From the NCBI GenBank assembly GCA_020137815.1, contig CM035354.1:8044487-8108486 (forward strand): a DNA stretch of 64,000 nucleotides, given 5' to 3'. Below, one piece after another: positions 50,042 to 60,925 of this stretch; position 1 is the stretch's first letter, and each line of letters starts with the position of its first letter. Below the pieces are notes generated by a model. It did not search any database. It had not been told where the DNA came from and worked only from the letters and a program-made list of their open reading frames with translations. The position numbers were made by a program, and so were the translations under genes. This DNA comes from Hormiphora californensis (Eukaryota; Ctenophora; Tentaculata; Cydippida; Pleurobrachiidae).

Positions 50042-53000
50042 ATGGTTAGTTAGATAGTATTTTGGGCCACCGTTACCATGGCAACTGCACCTGTCTTAAT
50101 TTTATTCTTTCAGGCTGCCGGATCTTCAGTCTCGGAGCGATTAGACCTCGAATTACGATGTCCAATATGTTTGGAAAGATATGGCGGAGTTTTAAAGTCA
50201 CCACGAGCATTGCCCTGCCTCCACTCTCTCTGTTCTCCATGCCTCACCATCTTTATCAAAAACGGTAGAGAATGGGATCTATTTTACCCAGATCTGCAGC
50301 CTTCACATGATGAGTTATCAAAGTGATTTGCCATCTGGCGCATTAATGTGTCGAGATCATTGTCCTCCTTGACACACCCACGCTCACACAAATCACAACG
50401 CAGTCAACACACATTACTGCAGCTCACATTTCATAAAATCCAACTTTTTTCAGAAGCGGTAGGTTCAGTTCTCAACTGTCCAACCTGTCGACAGCCCTTC
50501 TCTGTGCCATTTAATGGGACGTTTGGTTTTCCAGTGAACCTCAGTATAAACAATCTTTTGGAAATAGGCAAGTGTGTGTATAAACATGTGTGATTAACAA
50601 TGGAATGTCTCTACAGAGTTCTCTACGTTTAAAACTCAATTTACCCTCTCCCCCCTCTCAGCTGACCTATTGTCATTGGAGAGAGGTGAGGACAGGTCGA
50701 GGACACTAGCCAAAATCAAAGTCTGTAAAGTTCACCGAACCGAGGTTATCAAGGTATGCACACAGCTTTTAGAGTCTGCTCTAAGTAGCAACGACCGCTG
50801 CCAGATCGTGTAGTCTCGTCATTGGACACACTCTCTCCCACAAGTTCTTCTTTTGCACAAACCTCTCCACAGTCAGACTGTGAGACTTAACGGAGAACCC
50901 ACCAATAGCATAGATGTATTTATCACTGACAACAACCCCCATCCCATCCCTGGGGGCGAGGAGTGGGGAAGTCTTTCTCCAAGAGTTACTTCTCGTATCA
51001 TACATCTCACAATCAGCTACAGCCCGGCCTCTCCTCCCTCCCACCGCGTACAGGCACCCCCTCACGGCACACAGCCCCAGTCTCTCCCGGGGCAGTAGCA
51101 TGGGTGAGACGTAGCTCCATTTATCGTTATCAGGTAGGTACACCTCGACACTATCCAACACACAGTCCCCATCATATCCACCTGCAGCGAACATATGGCC
51201 CCCAGCAGCCGCCACTCCCAGCCAACATCTCTCCATGTTCATAGGGGAGAGGGTCACCCACAACTCAGTATCTACCTCAAACTTCTCCGTTGTATTTAGG
51301 ATGGTCTCCCCGTTGTGTCCCCCTGTGACATAAATCTCCCCGTTTATAACACAGGACCCATGACCAGACCGCTTGTATCTCATCTTGGTAGATGCAACCC
51401 ATCTGTCCTGATCGATTAGGTAGATAATGGTACTGTTCAATATGCCTCTCTTATCATTCTCCCCTCCCAGTATGTATACCTTGTTCTTGATACACACTGC
51501 ACTCGCTTCCCTCCTGGGTGCCCTCATCTTCCCTCTCTTGCTCCAGTTGTTGGTCCGGGGGTTGTAACAATCCACCGTATGCTCCGTCCCCTCGCCACCA
51601 AATATAAATATCATCCCACTTTGCACGCCCTGTCTCGGACTTGGTCCATTGGTCTCCACAGCGCCTGTAGATCCCTTCAAAATATGGAAATCCTTGGCAT
51701 CATCCAACATCTTCCTACACACGGGGTCCTCTAGAATGACCTTCTCTCTAGCTACCACCTCTAGTAGGTAGATAGGTGGGATGAGAGGGAACCGCACGTG
51801 GGATAGCAACTCAGCAAGATGATTCTTTCTGCGGTCCTGGTTGTGGTTGATCCACCTCATTACCGCCTCATATACCACCTTCTCTTCATCTACATTTAGA
51901 TCATCAGCTGAGATAAGATCATACACCTTCTCAAAGGGCATCAGACGGAATGATTCATCATCTATAACCTCTCTGAACCGAGCTTTAGAAACACGGAGTG
52001 CTGCATTGTACAACCGTTCTATTTCCTGCTGCTCAGCGAACCTCAACCTATCGATACAGTTGTGATGGTCCAATGTCTTCTCTAGCACCTCAATACACAG
52101 ACCCCTGAGATCTGGGAGCTGGAACAACTCGACAACACAATACAGATTCTCAACCATACTCTCTCGTATCGTTATCTTCCCGGTGTAAAGGTAGTCAATA
52201 ACTGTCTTGACTGCAACAGATTCCACATTGTGCAGCACGACCTGGGTGATGTGATCGTAGGCATATCTGCTGTCAAAGAGGCTCTGAAAGTAAGGGCTCC
52301 CCTGGGATAACACTGCCTTGTGTACACCTGAATGAAAGGGGAATATATTACTAGATGCCGGCCGGTATAATGTGATGAAAGAAAACACCGGTTGCCATGG
52401 TTACCTATTTGTTCATCGTCCACAACTAAAGTAGCGTCACAGAAGAGCTCGTGTTGTTTATACGCAAAGAATGCCTCTACCAGGAGATCGGAATGCTTGG
52501 GGCGTTTATACTCCATCAATGACAATCACACACAGCTATATGATCATAAGAAGGGAGAGAGGTAGCAAAGTATCAAATTAACTCACAGAGAAACACGGTG
52601 TTACCAAGGCAACGGGAACATGCACAGGACGAGAAACGTAAGGGCACCGTGCACCTAGTTAATGCTATAACAATTTTTCGATTTGGGTAACCAACTTAGA
52701 GATCTATTTCCCAGCTAAAGGCACCCTACTGAATTACATCCTCTCAGATGTTTTGTAACGCCTGTAAGGAGAGCTGCTGTACGCTGTGTGCCGTGACAAT
52801 CCACAAACAGCATCCAACCACCACCCTGGCGGAGGCTTGTGAAGAGGTCAGTTACCATGGAAACAAAATAACAAACAAAATAACTTTGAGCAATTTTTAT
52901 AGGTCAGATCAAAGTTAACGACGCAGGACAGAATGTGTACCACCGCTCAGACAGACATTGACAACCGTCTCAACCATGTGAGGTTAGTGTTACCATAGCA

Positions 53001-54884
53001 ACCGCGTCATGTTCCATAGTAACCAGACAACAGTACACAGAAGAGTATGCTGGAAGGTTCCGCTACGAACGCCAAGAGGATAGTCAATGAGGCCATTGAC
53101 AAATGTGTCAAGGCAATGCGTCAACGAGAGAAGAGCCTGCTTTCAGCGATCGACAGAGACAAGAGGCTTTCACAGGAGATACTGAATAGACAGAGAGAGA
53201 GGCTCATCTCAAAGAAAACTTCCCTGGACAAGGTACTATCTCTCTCTCTCTCTCTGGTAATACTGCATCTTATTCTGTGTACGTTTGAAGAGAAGTTGAT
53301 TACTCCATGCACTCATGCGGCACACATGTCTAGTACACCTCGCCACACACACAGACGTACTGACAGACGTACTGACAGATGTACTGACAGACGTACTGAC
53401 AGACGTACTGACAGATGTACTGACAGACGTACTGACAGACGTACTGACGGATGTACCTTCTTTAGAAGAAGCACAGGCTACTGGAAACGCTGCAGGGGAC
53501 GGATGCGGAACTGATGGAGCAGAATTTGGATGAGGAGATTTTCAGTAGTAATTCATCAAACACAAGTAAGCAGTTACAATTCTTAGACTGCAAGTCCTTA
53601 GATTTGCAAAATATAACGATTCTACTTCCTGAAACTAGAGATTCTTATCATAACCCCCTGGATAATAAATATGCATTCATTTTCCAGTGTATACAGACGC
53701 AAAGAAGATTGTTTTTGAGCCACATAATCTGGAGAGTATTTGTAGAGCAGTGAAAAGTCTTGGTGATTCGAACATCGCTCTCACCTTACAAACTGGTATT
53801 ATATTGCGGACTCATTATTTATCTTGATAAATATCATTATTCATTATTGATTTTGATAAATATCAAAACAATATAACTCAATCGGACCCCTCTCTAACGC
53901 TAACACCCCAGTCATTCCGTCAGGAAGCTCAGCACTAACAGGAAACCTCATCGGACGAAAGGGAAGTGGTCCAGGGGAGTTCCAATACCCACTGGGGCTG
54001 CGATCCCACGGTGGTGCTCTGTATATCGCTGATGCAGGAAACAATCGAATTCAAGTTCTCAACTCTACATTATCACACGAACTCAGTATCCAGGAAACTC
54101 CAGAGAGCGGTGGATTCGACAGACCAAATGATGTTTGCATCGACCGAAACGGAATGATAATCATAGCGGACACTTTCAAGAATGCCCTTCACTGGTTTAG
54201 TCAGGAGGGGACACACCAGAGAACGCTAACAGGCCTCCTAAACAGACCATTCTCCCTTTGTATTGCTTCAGATAACTCGGTAGTTGTAGCAGACACGGGA
54301 AACCACAGAGTGAGAGTTATCAGTCAGGTATCCGGGCAGAAGAACCTAGTGTTTGGAAGGTACGGCAAGGAGGAGGGAGATTTTGATGGTCCTCACTCTG
54401 TGGCAGTAGACGGTCATGACAATATTTATGTGGCAGATCTGTATAATCAGAGGCTACAGGTGTTTGATAGGCAGGGCGGCTTTCTGAGAGTTATTGGGTC
54501 TGGTCTGAACCTCCAGGCACCCCGATCCATTGCCATCAACAAGGGAAGATATACATAGTAGACTGGGGATACACATACATACAGGTAAACATCTCTCTAA
54601 TCCTGAATATATCACCCCTTGTAGTAACTGGCACTCTCTTAAAACCAACTTGCGTGTTACAGGTAGTGAACCTGAAGGGAGCCCCGTTGTTCCAGTTTGG
54701 AGTTTACAGCCAGAAAGGAGAGCAGATAACACCCAATTCAATTGCTGTTGACAGTGCTAGTGACAGTTGTCATGGTAACAGTGATGGTTGTCATGGTAAC
54801 AGTGATAGAGTGTTTATCAGTGACTGCAACAACCACAAAGTTTATCACATCAAAATGGACCACCACTCAAAATACAACATGTAG
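50042..54884 (+). CDS. TRIM-NHL protein (RING, B-box, coiled coil, NHL repeats)
   Basis: TRIM-NHL proteins are RING E3 ubiquitin ligases that also bind RNA through the NHL propeller in several cases. Supported exons: 50114-50264, 50454-50567, 50662-50753, 52748-52846, 52903-52982, 53046-53232, 53466-53565, 53688-53795, 53912-54584, 54663-54884. The start is uncertain: ATG at 50042-50044 sits right before GTTAGT and would join in phase. RING: LRCPICLE...LPCLHSLCSPCL...CPTCRQP. B-box 2 is split: CKVHRTEVIK (exon 3) and FCNACKESCCTLCAVTIHKQ (exon 4). Exons 5-7 give a coiled coil. NHL repeats include GPGEFQYPLGL...LYIADAGNNRIQVL and GDFDGPHSVAVDGHDNIYVA. One G is missing near 54541, which breaks the frame before IYIVDWGYTYIQ. 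No filamin domain is seen. Confidence 0.9.
50781..52516 (-). CDS. KLHL: Kelch-like BTB protein, CUL3 adaptor type
   Basis: Exons 52405-52516 and 50781-52327, 552 residues, no frame break. KLHL proteins recruit substrates to CUL3 ubiquitin ligases. The BTB domain (residues 10-125: FCDATLVVDDEQIGVHKAVL, then YLYTGKI) is followed by a BACK domain (CIEVLEKTL to about 250, with RFAEQQEIERL and VMRWI). Six kelch blades follow, shown by recurring GG plus Y/W: IFIFGGEG, VYILGGEN, IYVTGGHNG, MFAAGGYDG, LYAVGGRRG, IYAIGGFS. ATG 52516 is chosen because the frame further upstream has only a TTG; the BTB begins a normal distance after it. The whole gene sits in the 1994-bp TRIM-NHL intron on the opposite strand, with its stop 28 bp from TRIM exon 3. 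The paralogue group is not assigned. Confidence 0.96.
53343..53452. repeat. 12-bp tandem repeat in a TRIM-NHL intron
   Basis: About nine units of GACGTACTGACA or GATGTACTGACA, preceded by CACACACACAGACG. It ends 13 bp before the acceptor of the following exon. Confidence 0.95.
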
Positions 54885-55591
54885 TGAAAAGTTAGTTTCT
54901 CTCCCACTGTGTGACACACAAATAATGTTTTTAAAAGAGTTGTCTCGTGCTTGTAGAAATTCAAAAAGGTTGTAGCGAAAACATTCCATGTGATTTTTAG
55001 TGCATGTCCATTTAATACTCCAGAGGTGGAAGGTGGGATAGCATGTTTATTATTCCTTACCATTCCAGATACATGCATTATACTTTTCGTGACAGATTAT
55101 GGTACATATCTTGACCAAAACCGAAGTGCTAAAAATAAATCTTTGAACCTTTTTTACTCGAGAACCTTTGAAATGAATACCATTGAAAATTATATCACTG
55201 GATCATGGATTACTGGATCATGGATAGAGTAGAAGTTTGAAACTCACATTTTGGTATACAACTAGTAAACCTGTAGACGGACCTTTTTGGTCACGTTATT
55301 GCAAGGGGCAACCTTGCGGTGCACGCGATTTGAACTTTGCTGAGTAACGCACACGAAAATAAATAAATTGTTACCACGTGCGCACGTAACTGTAACACGC
55401 AATAAAATTCAATTTATGTCGGCCACGCATTTTTCCAAAGATTTTGAGAATCTTAAAAGAAGAAATCTGAAACTGAAGTTCGATTTTTTCCCTGACAAAA
55501 ACACAAATCCTTTTGGGCAGAGAAAACAGCATTATGAAGCATAATGCAATTAATCTTGTTCAATGATGAACCATTATGAATCATTATTTCA

Positions 55592-55639
55592 TTAGAGACA
55601 GACATCACAGATCTTTATTAATGTGATGTCTGTCTCTAA
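55592..55639. repeat. 18-bp perfect hairpin
   Basis: TTAGAGACAGACATCACA (55592-55609) pairs perfectly with 55622-55639 around a 12-nt AT-rich loop. Either strand could form a stable stem-loop. Function unknown. Confidence 0.85.
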
Positions 55640-56048
55640 CATTTCTGTTTAATTGTTAGATGAATCTTCACACCGGACACCACATAGAATGTGGTAGTAC
55701 AATTTTCAACACGTTGCAATATCGCTATTGTACTCCCATTATCTGGACAGTGACATCCTGGATTCTTGGAAGGGGTCTTAGCATTTGTATATTATAATAC
55801 AGTTAACTCTTTCATCTTGTACTTTGGGAGATCGTCACGCTTCTTTACAACTGAATCATTACCCTCCTTTATTCGACATTGAATAATTTTGAGCGGCCAT
55901 TGCAGGAATTTAATACTTTCTAGATACACACATGTAGATGGATTTTACGTGCTTTATTACACAATGATAATGTGATAGATTCTTTCAGGCTCGGCCCAAA
56001 AGTACAACTACATAGCTCGCAGGCTCGCTCAGTAGTTACACTTACGCT

Positions 56049-56254
56049 CCAGTTACAAATTGGAAACTGATATCAGATTGGAAACTGATATCAGTTTCTA
56101 GCTGAGAGACTCCTGATGAACCATGCTGTGCGTGATATTTACGATCACGTGATCGATGTGAATTGCATTGAAAGTTAGCGCCATGCGTAGTGTCAGCAGT
56201 GCTAGCGGCAACTGGGACCTGGAAACCGATATCAGTTTCCAATTTTGTAACTGG
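56049..56254. mobile_element. 206-bp MITE with terminal inverted repeats
   Basis: The ends CCAGTTACAAATTGGAAACT... and ...AGTTTCCAATTTTGTAACTGG are inverted copies of about 28 bp with one indel and one mismatch. GGAAACTGATATCAGTTT is itself a palindrome and is partly duplicated at the left end. A GATCACGTGATC palindrome is in the middle. No target duplication was clear. Confidence 0.75.
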
Positions 56255-57294
56255 TCACTTAGCCTGCCTCGCAGGCTCGGCAGCTAAGTAAAAGAATCTG
56301 CCTCGACATATCGGTCTCGGTCCATCATTGTTGTAATTTAAAACACTCGACCTTCAATGTCGTGCTTTAAATTGTAATAATTAAATGTATTTTAAGCTTA
56401 GAGGGTGTGCCAGGTGCCTGTGGATCATAGTACTGTTATTGTGAAATAAGTACTTTCAGCAGCGTTGCTGTTTTCACTCCTAGTATTATCATTATGTTTT
56501 ATGAACTGCTTATTAATGTGTGTGACTGTGAGTGTCCGGTAATCGGGTAATGGTAAGTGTAATTATCGATCAGTACTAACTTCTAGGTGGTATTTGGTAT
56601 GTAATCAGGTATGTAATGGCGATGAAATGATATATTATAATACTGGCACCACTTCATAACATAATACTGACAATCTCTAGACTGCGTTGTTGGTAGATCT
56701 TAGCAGGTGATTTTGAGTGTACACTTTACCACCTAGAAGTAAAGTTCATTTGACTCCCAATTATATAGATATTTGGGTGACAAGTCCCACGTTTACTACA
56801 AAACAGTTGTTGTGCATGCCTTAATACAGCTGCAGGCTTCATTCGTCTTTTGAATATTTCTCCGCATTGTGTTTATTATCAGGATTGCTCCTCGGCAGCT
56901 GCTCTGTACGGAGTATATAAGCTATAATTCACAAACAAACTCCAGAGAATCTAAGTTCTCTGTAGAGTTCTCTCTGAGGATTGACTCCCCAAACCAACAC
57001 AGTAATAAGCTATAATTCATAAGTTGAGAGAGATTGGAGTGGCCAAAAGTTTATGAGGCACATTATTATGAGACGGATGGCGACCTCGATTAGGATCGCC
57101 GGTACATCACTGGTACATTCTCCTAATTCATAAATTGAGGAACTTATCTCTTTATTGAACACATTGAACCTCTCTCTATAACATAAATTCCGAAGAATAT
57201 TTTACTACCTTACGGCTTATGATTCAACAACATCGATCACTGCTCCAAGTGTTATAACAGACACAGATGTGAACCCGCACGTGCGTCTATAAAT

Positions 57295-57352
57295 AGGAAA
57301 GCACATACAGTAGATAGATAACATATTATCTGTCTACTGTATGTGTTTTCCT
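57295..57352. repeat. 26-bp hairpin with a 6-nt loop
   Basis: Arm 57295-57320 (AGGAAAGCACATACAGTAGA...) pairs with 57327-57352 with two mismatches that become G-U pairs in one RNA orientation. The size is like a small pre-miRNA or a fold-back element. No expression evidence. Confidence 0.8.
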
Positions 57353-58138
57353 GCATATATATATAGAGTTTTACAACTAGCTCTCCGACACCTGTCGAGA
57401 TCGAGCACTCTCCTGCTGGAACGGACTACTACTACTTTATAGAGTTTTAAACAACTTTCGTTGAATTAAGTTAGACCAGTAGAGTGATGAAGGGTAGATA
57501 TCTGACTGAGATACTAGATACCCTTTAGAAAATATATCCTTAGACACATATACCACTTCAATCCTTTACTTCCTAAGTATATAAAGAAGTAATTGCTATT
57601 GGCATATTATATCATGTATATTGATTCCCACGGCCTATAAAAGAGATTTCAATTATGTATGAAGTAATAAGAGGTCAAATATTGAATATCTTATCTTGCT
57701 GACTGACATGGAGTGATTACTACTTACTTCAGTTACTTTTTATCGTGTAATGCTCTTACCCTCTCACCTGGTTGATCTTCTTAGCACGTGTGCTAAAAAG
57801 ATCATACAGGGTTTATAATTCTTGGATTTCTGGGGGATATCTCGCGTGTGAACTGAGATCCTGTCTCGGTAGCAGGGCAGCAACGCTTTCCTGTCGGAGA
57901 TTGTGCTCTTTAGTTGTTGTCTATGGTGGTGTATTCGTGCCATTAATGTTACTAGCAAAACTGGGGCGATCGTACCGATCGCAAATCGAGGGGTCTGTTT
58001 TTCTCTCTGCCTGTCTGCTATATGCTATGTGATGTGATCCCTCTCTTTTTCTCTCTTTCTCTCCCTTTTATACATGTGATGTGACCCCTCAAGTCGCAAG
58101 CAGTTCTCAACACGTGTGATACGTGATACCTACGAATC

Positions 58139-58222
58139 ACGTCGTCACACTGACGGATCATGTCGTCACGCTGACGGATCACGTCGTCACATTGACGGAT
58201 CACGTCGTCACATTGACGATAG
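58139..58222. repeat. 21-bp tandem repeat rich in TGACG/CGTCA half-sites
   Basis: Four units of GTCGTCACATTGACGGATCA plus C, preceded by a related partial one. Each unit carries CGTCA and TGACG, the half-site of CREB/ATF sites. It lies about 760 bp upstream of the 7TM gene start. Confidence 0.9.
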
Positions 58223-58978
58223 GGTGTCACATTTCCGTGCAAATTTGCATTAGATATAGTTAGATATGTTCCGAATTGAAAAAAGTTTTGTGTGGCAGGA
58301 ATCTACCATGACCAATGGTATGATTATGGTCATTGACGCAAAAGAATCATGAACATTAAATCACACATTAAATCCCAGTCTCTTTATTTCCATCTCTATT
58401 TCTCTCCTTCCCCTCACAGCAGGAAATTACAATTTTACTTCTGCAAGGGAGGACCAATGATTGACAATGTGATGATGAAAATTATTTACTTGTCTGTTTA
58501 AGGGCGTCTTCGGTCTGTCCTGTTAGCTCGGGTATTGTTGTTGTCCGTGTTGCGGGTACTGGGGTAGGGGGAGTATTTGCATAATGCTATAATAGTATTA
58601 TTATTTGGCGTTAGGATACAGGGTCCTGTGAGTGCACTATTGTTCTGCTCCCTTCCTTAGTCCCTCCTTGTTTCCCGTGCCTAGGCAGGTCTGTATTCCC
58701 TCTCTAGGTTTCAGAATCTCATTAGGTAATGTCAGTGTCACATGTGATGTAACTAATGACTCCCCTAATTAGAGGTGTTTACTAAGTCCAATGGATACAT
58801 AGTGCAAATATTCCTGTTTCTGTATGTAGTTGGTTGATGAGGGTGAACGTGACTGCTTTCTCTTCCGAAAAAGAAAGAAACAGCGTCAATGTGTCAACAA
58901 GTCTGTAGCACTGAAATATAATATTTTTAATGTATCTCTTATTGATTCTGCCACATATCTATTGTCACATATAATCTA

Positions 58979-59920
58979 ATGCCAAGTTTTGTACAGGTCA
59001 TGTCATCTACAGCAACCGGTGATATAGTGGTGGGGTGTATTGCGTTGTATGCTCTATTAGTGGGGTTACCTAGCAACCTTCTATCTGCTGTTATCTTCTT
59101 TCAACGGAAACCAAGGACTCCACCCATCATGGCACACGCCATCCTGGCATTGTTAGACACCTGGATCTGTCTCAATGGTTACCCCTTTCTCATTACCATG
59201 GTTACAGGACGTAGTGGCGGCTTGTTCTCAGGGAAACTGTTTTACATCTTGTGGAGTCTCAACTGGCACCTCTGTATAAACATAACCGTCATTCTAGTTC
59301 TCTTTATTAGCGTGATGAGAGTCATCAAGTTGACTAAGTTCAGCGCCATTGTAACCATGAGGGGCCTGCGTTATTCTCTGTCTGTGGCAATTGTTGTCAT
59401 GGTTACTAAGGCTGTTGTTCAGGTTGTGTCCGAAAAAACGTACATCCTGCCGCATCTACTCAATAATACCACCTCTTTCGGGGACTACAAAACATCTGTC
59501 TCACACGTGGGGTTTGTCATTGACCGCATATTTCTAGTGATAACTGCTCTGTTAACAATCGCTGCTGCGGTAACCATGGCAATAGTACTCCTGGTACCCC
59601 GGGCAACGGGATCAACCGCACCTTTTCGGTCGGCAACCCTCACAGTGGTTATCTTCACTACTGTATTCCTAACTCTCTTCCTCACCATACTGACTCTAGT
59701 CCAATGCGTGATGGCCGGTAAATTTGAAAGTACAAGGCTCTACGTGGCGTGTTTCGCAGTGGTATCCCTGGTTCAACTGAACTCGTGTGTTAACCCGTAC
59801 ATATACCTCTGGAGAATGGTGTGGTTCAGGGACAGGGCAGTAGCGATGTTCAGGACTCAACTAATAAACAATGGTATTGGTCCAACGACCACGGAACAAC
59901 CTGTTATCTCTACAGTGTGA
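58979..59920 (+). CDS. Rhodopsin-class-like 7TM receptor, single exon
   Basis: A 313-residue protein with seven hydrophobic segments. TM1 is near residues 15-38 and contains GLPSNLLSAVIFF with the conserved Asn. TM7 has NSCVNPYIYLW, an NPxxY motif, followed by a short amphipathic helix 8 and a 30-residue tail. The position of the DRY motif at the end of TM3 reads MRV (ISVMRVIKL). The CWxP motif of TM6 and the usual TM3 cysteine are absent. It probably couples extracellular ligands to G proteins, but the missing DRY makes this uncertain; no ligand class is suggested. The first ATG is at 58979; a second at 59000 is equally possible. A single exon is common for such receptors. Confidence 0.85.
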   Translation: MPSFVQVMSSTATGDIVVGCIALYALLVGLPSNLLSAVIFFQRKPRTPPIMAHAILALLDTWICLNGYPFLITMVTGRSGGLFSGKLFYILWSLNWHLCINITVILVLFISVMRVIKLTKFSAIVTMRGLRYSLSVAIVVMVTKAVVQVVSEKTYILPHLLNNTTSFGDYKTSVSHVGFVIDRIFLVITALLTIAAAVTMAIVLLVPRATGSTAPFRSATLTVVIFTTVFLTLFLTILTLVQCVMAGKFESTRLYVACFAVVSLVQLNSCVNPYIYLWRMVWFRDRAVAMFRTQLINNGIGPTTTEQPVISTV

Positions 59921-60060
59921 ACAACTCTACATTGTAAACAACTCAGCAGTGACCCAGTCACAGTGAACACCGTCCCATATATTCTTGTGAACACACTGAT
60001 GAACACACGAGGTGAAACCATGTCGGGTATATGGACATATATGAGATGTTTCAAAAGAAC

Positions 60061-60066
60061 AATAAA
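60061..60066 (+). terminator. Polyadenylation signal AATAAA
   Basis: Canonical AATAAA 141 bp after the 7TM stop codon, followed by a TGT-rich stretch (GTGTTAG). It fits as the end of the 7TM transcript. Confidence 0.6.
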
Positions 60067-60925
60067 GTGTTAGGGTTGAGACAACTGTGGAATACTACTT
60101 TTCAAGAATCCGTGTTTATTCAATATTCATTCTGATTGTCACAATTTCATCACCGAACCACTCATTCAATAGTTTAACTTGTATAAGTGCAGTTGTTGGT
60201 AAACAACTATCTGAGCGGTTATCTTTCATAAAACTTATAATGGTCTTCTGAAGCTGAGCTGTTGAGCTGTTATAATTATAGATGTTTTAACTGATCTTAA
60301 CTTGTACGTGGGTCCTATATTTACCCTCTTTCCATCCAACAGTAAATTGGTGTCTCAAACGTTTAGCAGAACTAAGAACTCGAAACTTCAAGTTCATCTG
60401 CATCAGAAAGGGGTTTGCAGTGGATAAATGGCACACATAGAAATAGAGATAAAGGTGGATGGGCCAGGGATTTTTGGTGGGGGAGAGGGTGGTGGACTAC
60501 CTTTTGTAACTCAGATGTAACCCGGATGCATTACCAAAGTTGGGATACTGTTATATTGTTGAAGCAGAACGAATGGCATGTTTTACAAATCACATAATTG
60601 TGAAAGCTTCTGATTTAAAAACAGTAGATACAAAAGCACACAAGTCACACAAAATCCACGGAGAAATCCTCACACACACAAATATAAGTTATCCACATGC
60701 AACACGAAAAACAACAAAATGGCCAAAATTCCCGAAATCAGTTCAAGGTTTTCAGCCTCAAAATAATATATTTGAGGGGGGTTTGTAAATTACAAGTGGT
60801 CCCCTGCTTAATTTCCACAAAATCATCTTCACAAAACGAAGTTCAGTTTTAAGTCCACAAGCCAGCTTGTGGCGTTAATCCTTCAATTTAAAGGCACGTG
60901 ATGCTCTGGGAACCACAGCTCTTTC
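60067..60925. other. Space between the tails of the 7TM gene and the KxDL gene
   Basis: AT-rich, no recognisable exon. It contains a TTTTGGTGG/GGGAGAGGG G-rich patch at about 60470-60495. Probably the 3' untranslated part of the minus-strand gene lies here. Confidence 0.5.

Larger units (their letters stand above)
54885..58978. other. 4 kb between TRIM-NHL and the 7TM gene
   Basis: No recognisable exon. It contains the hairpin at 55592-55639, the MITE at 56049-56254, the long hairpin at 57295-57352 and the 21-bp array at 58139-58222, listed separately. The rest is AT-rich unique sequence. Confidence 0.6.
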
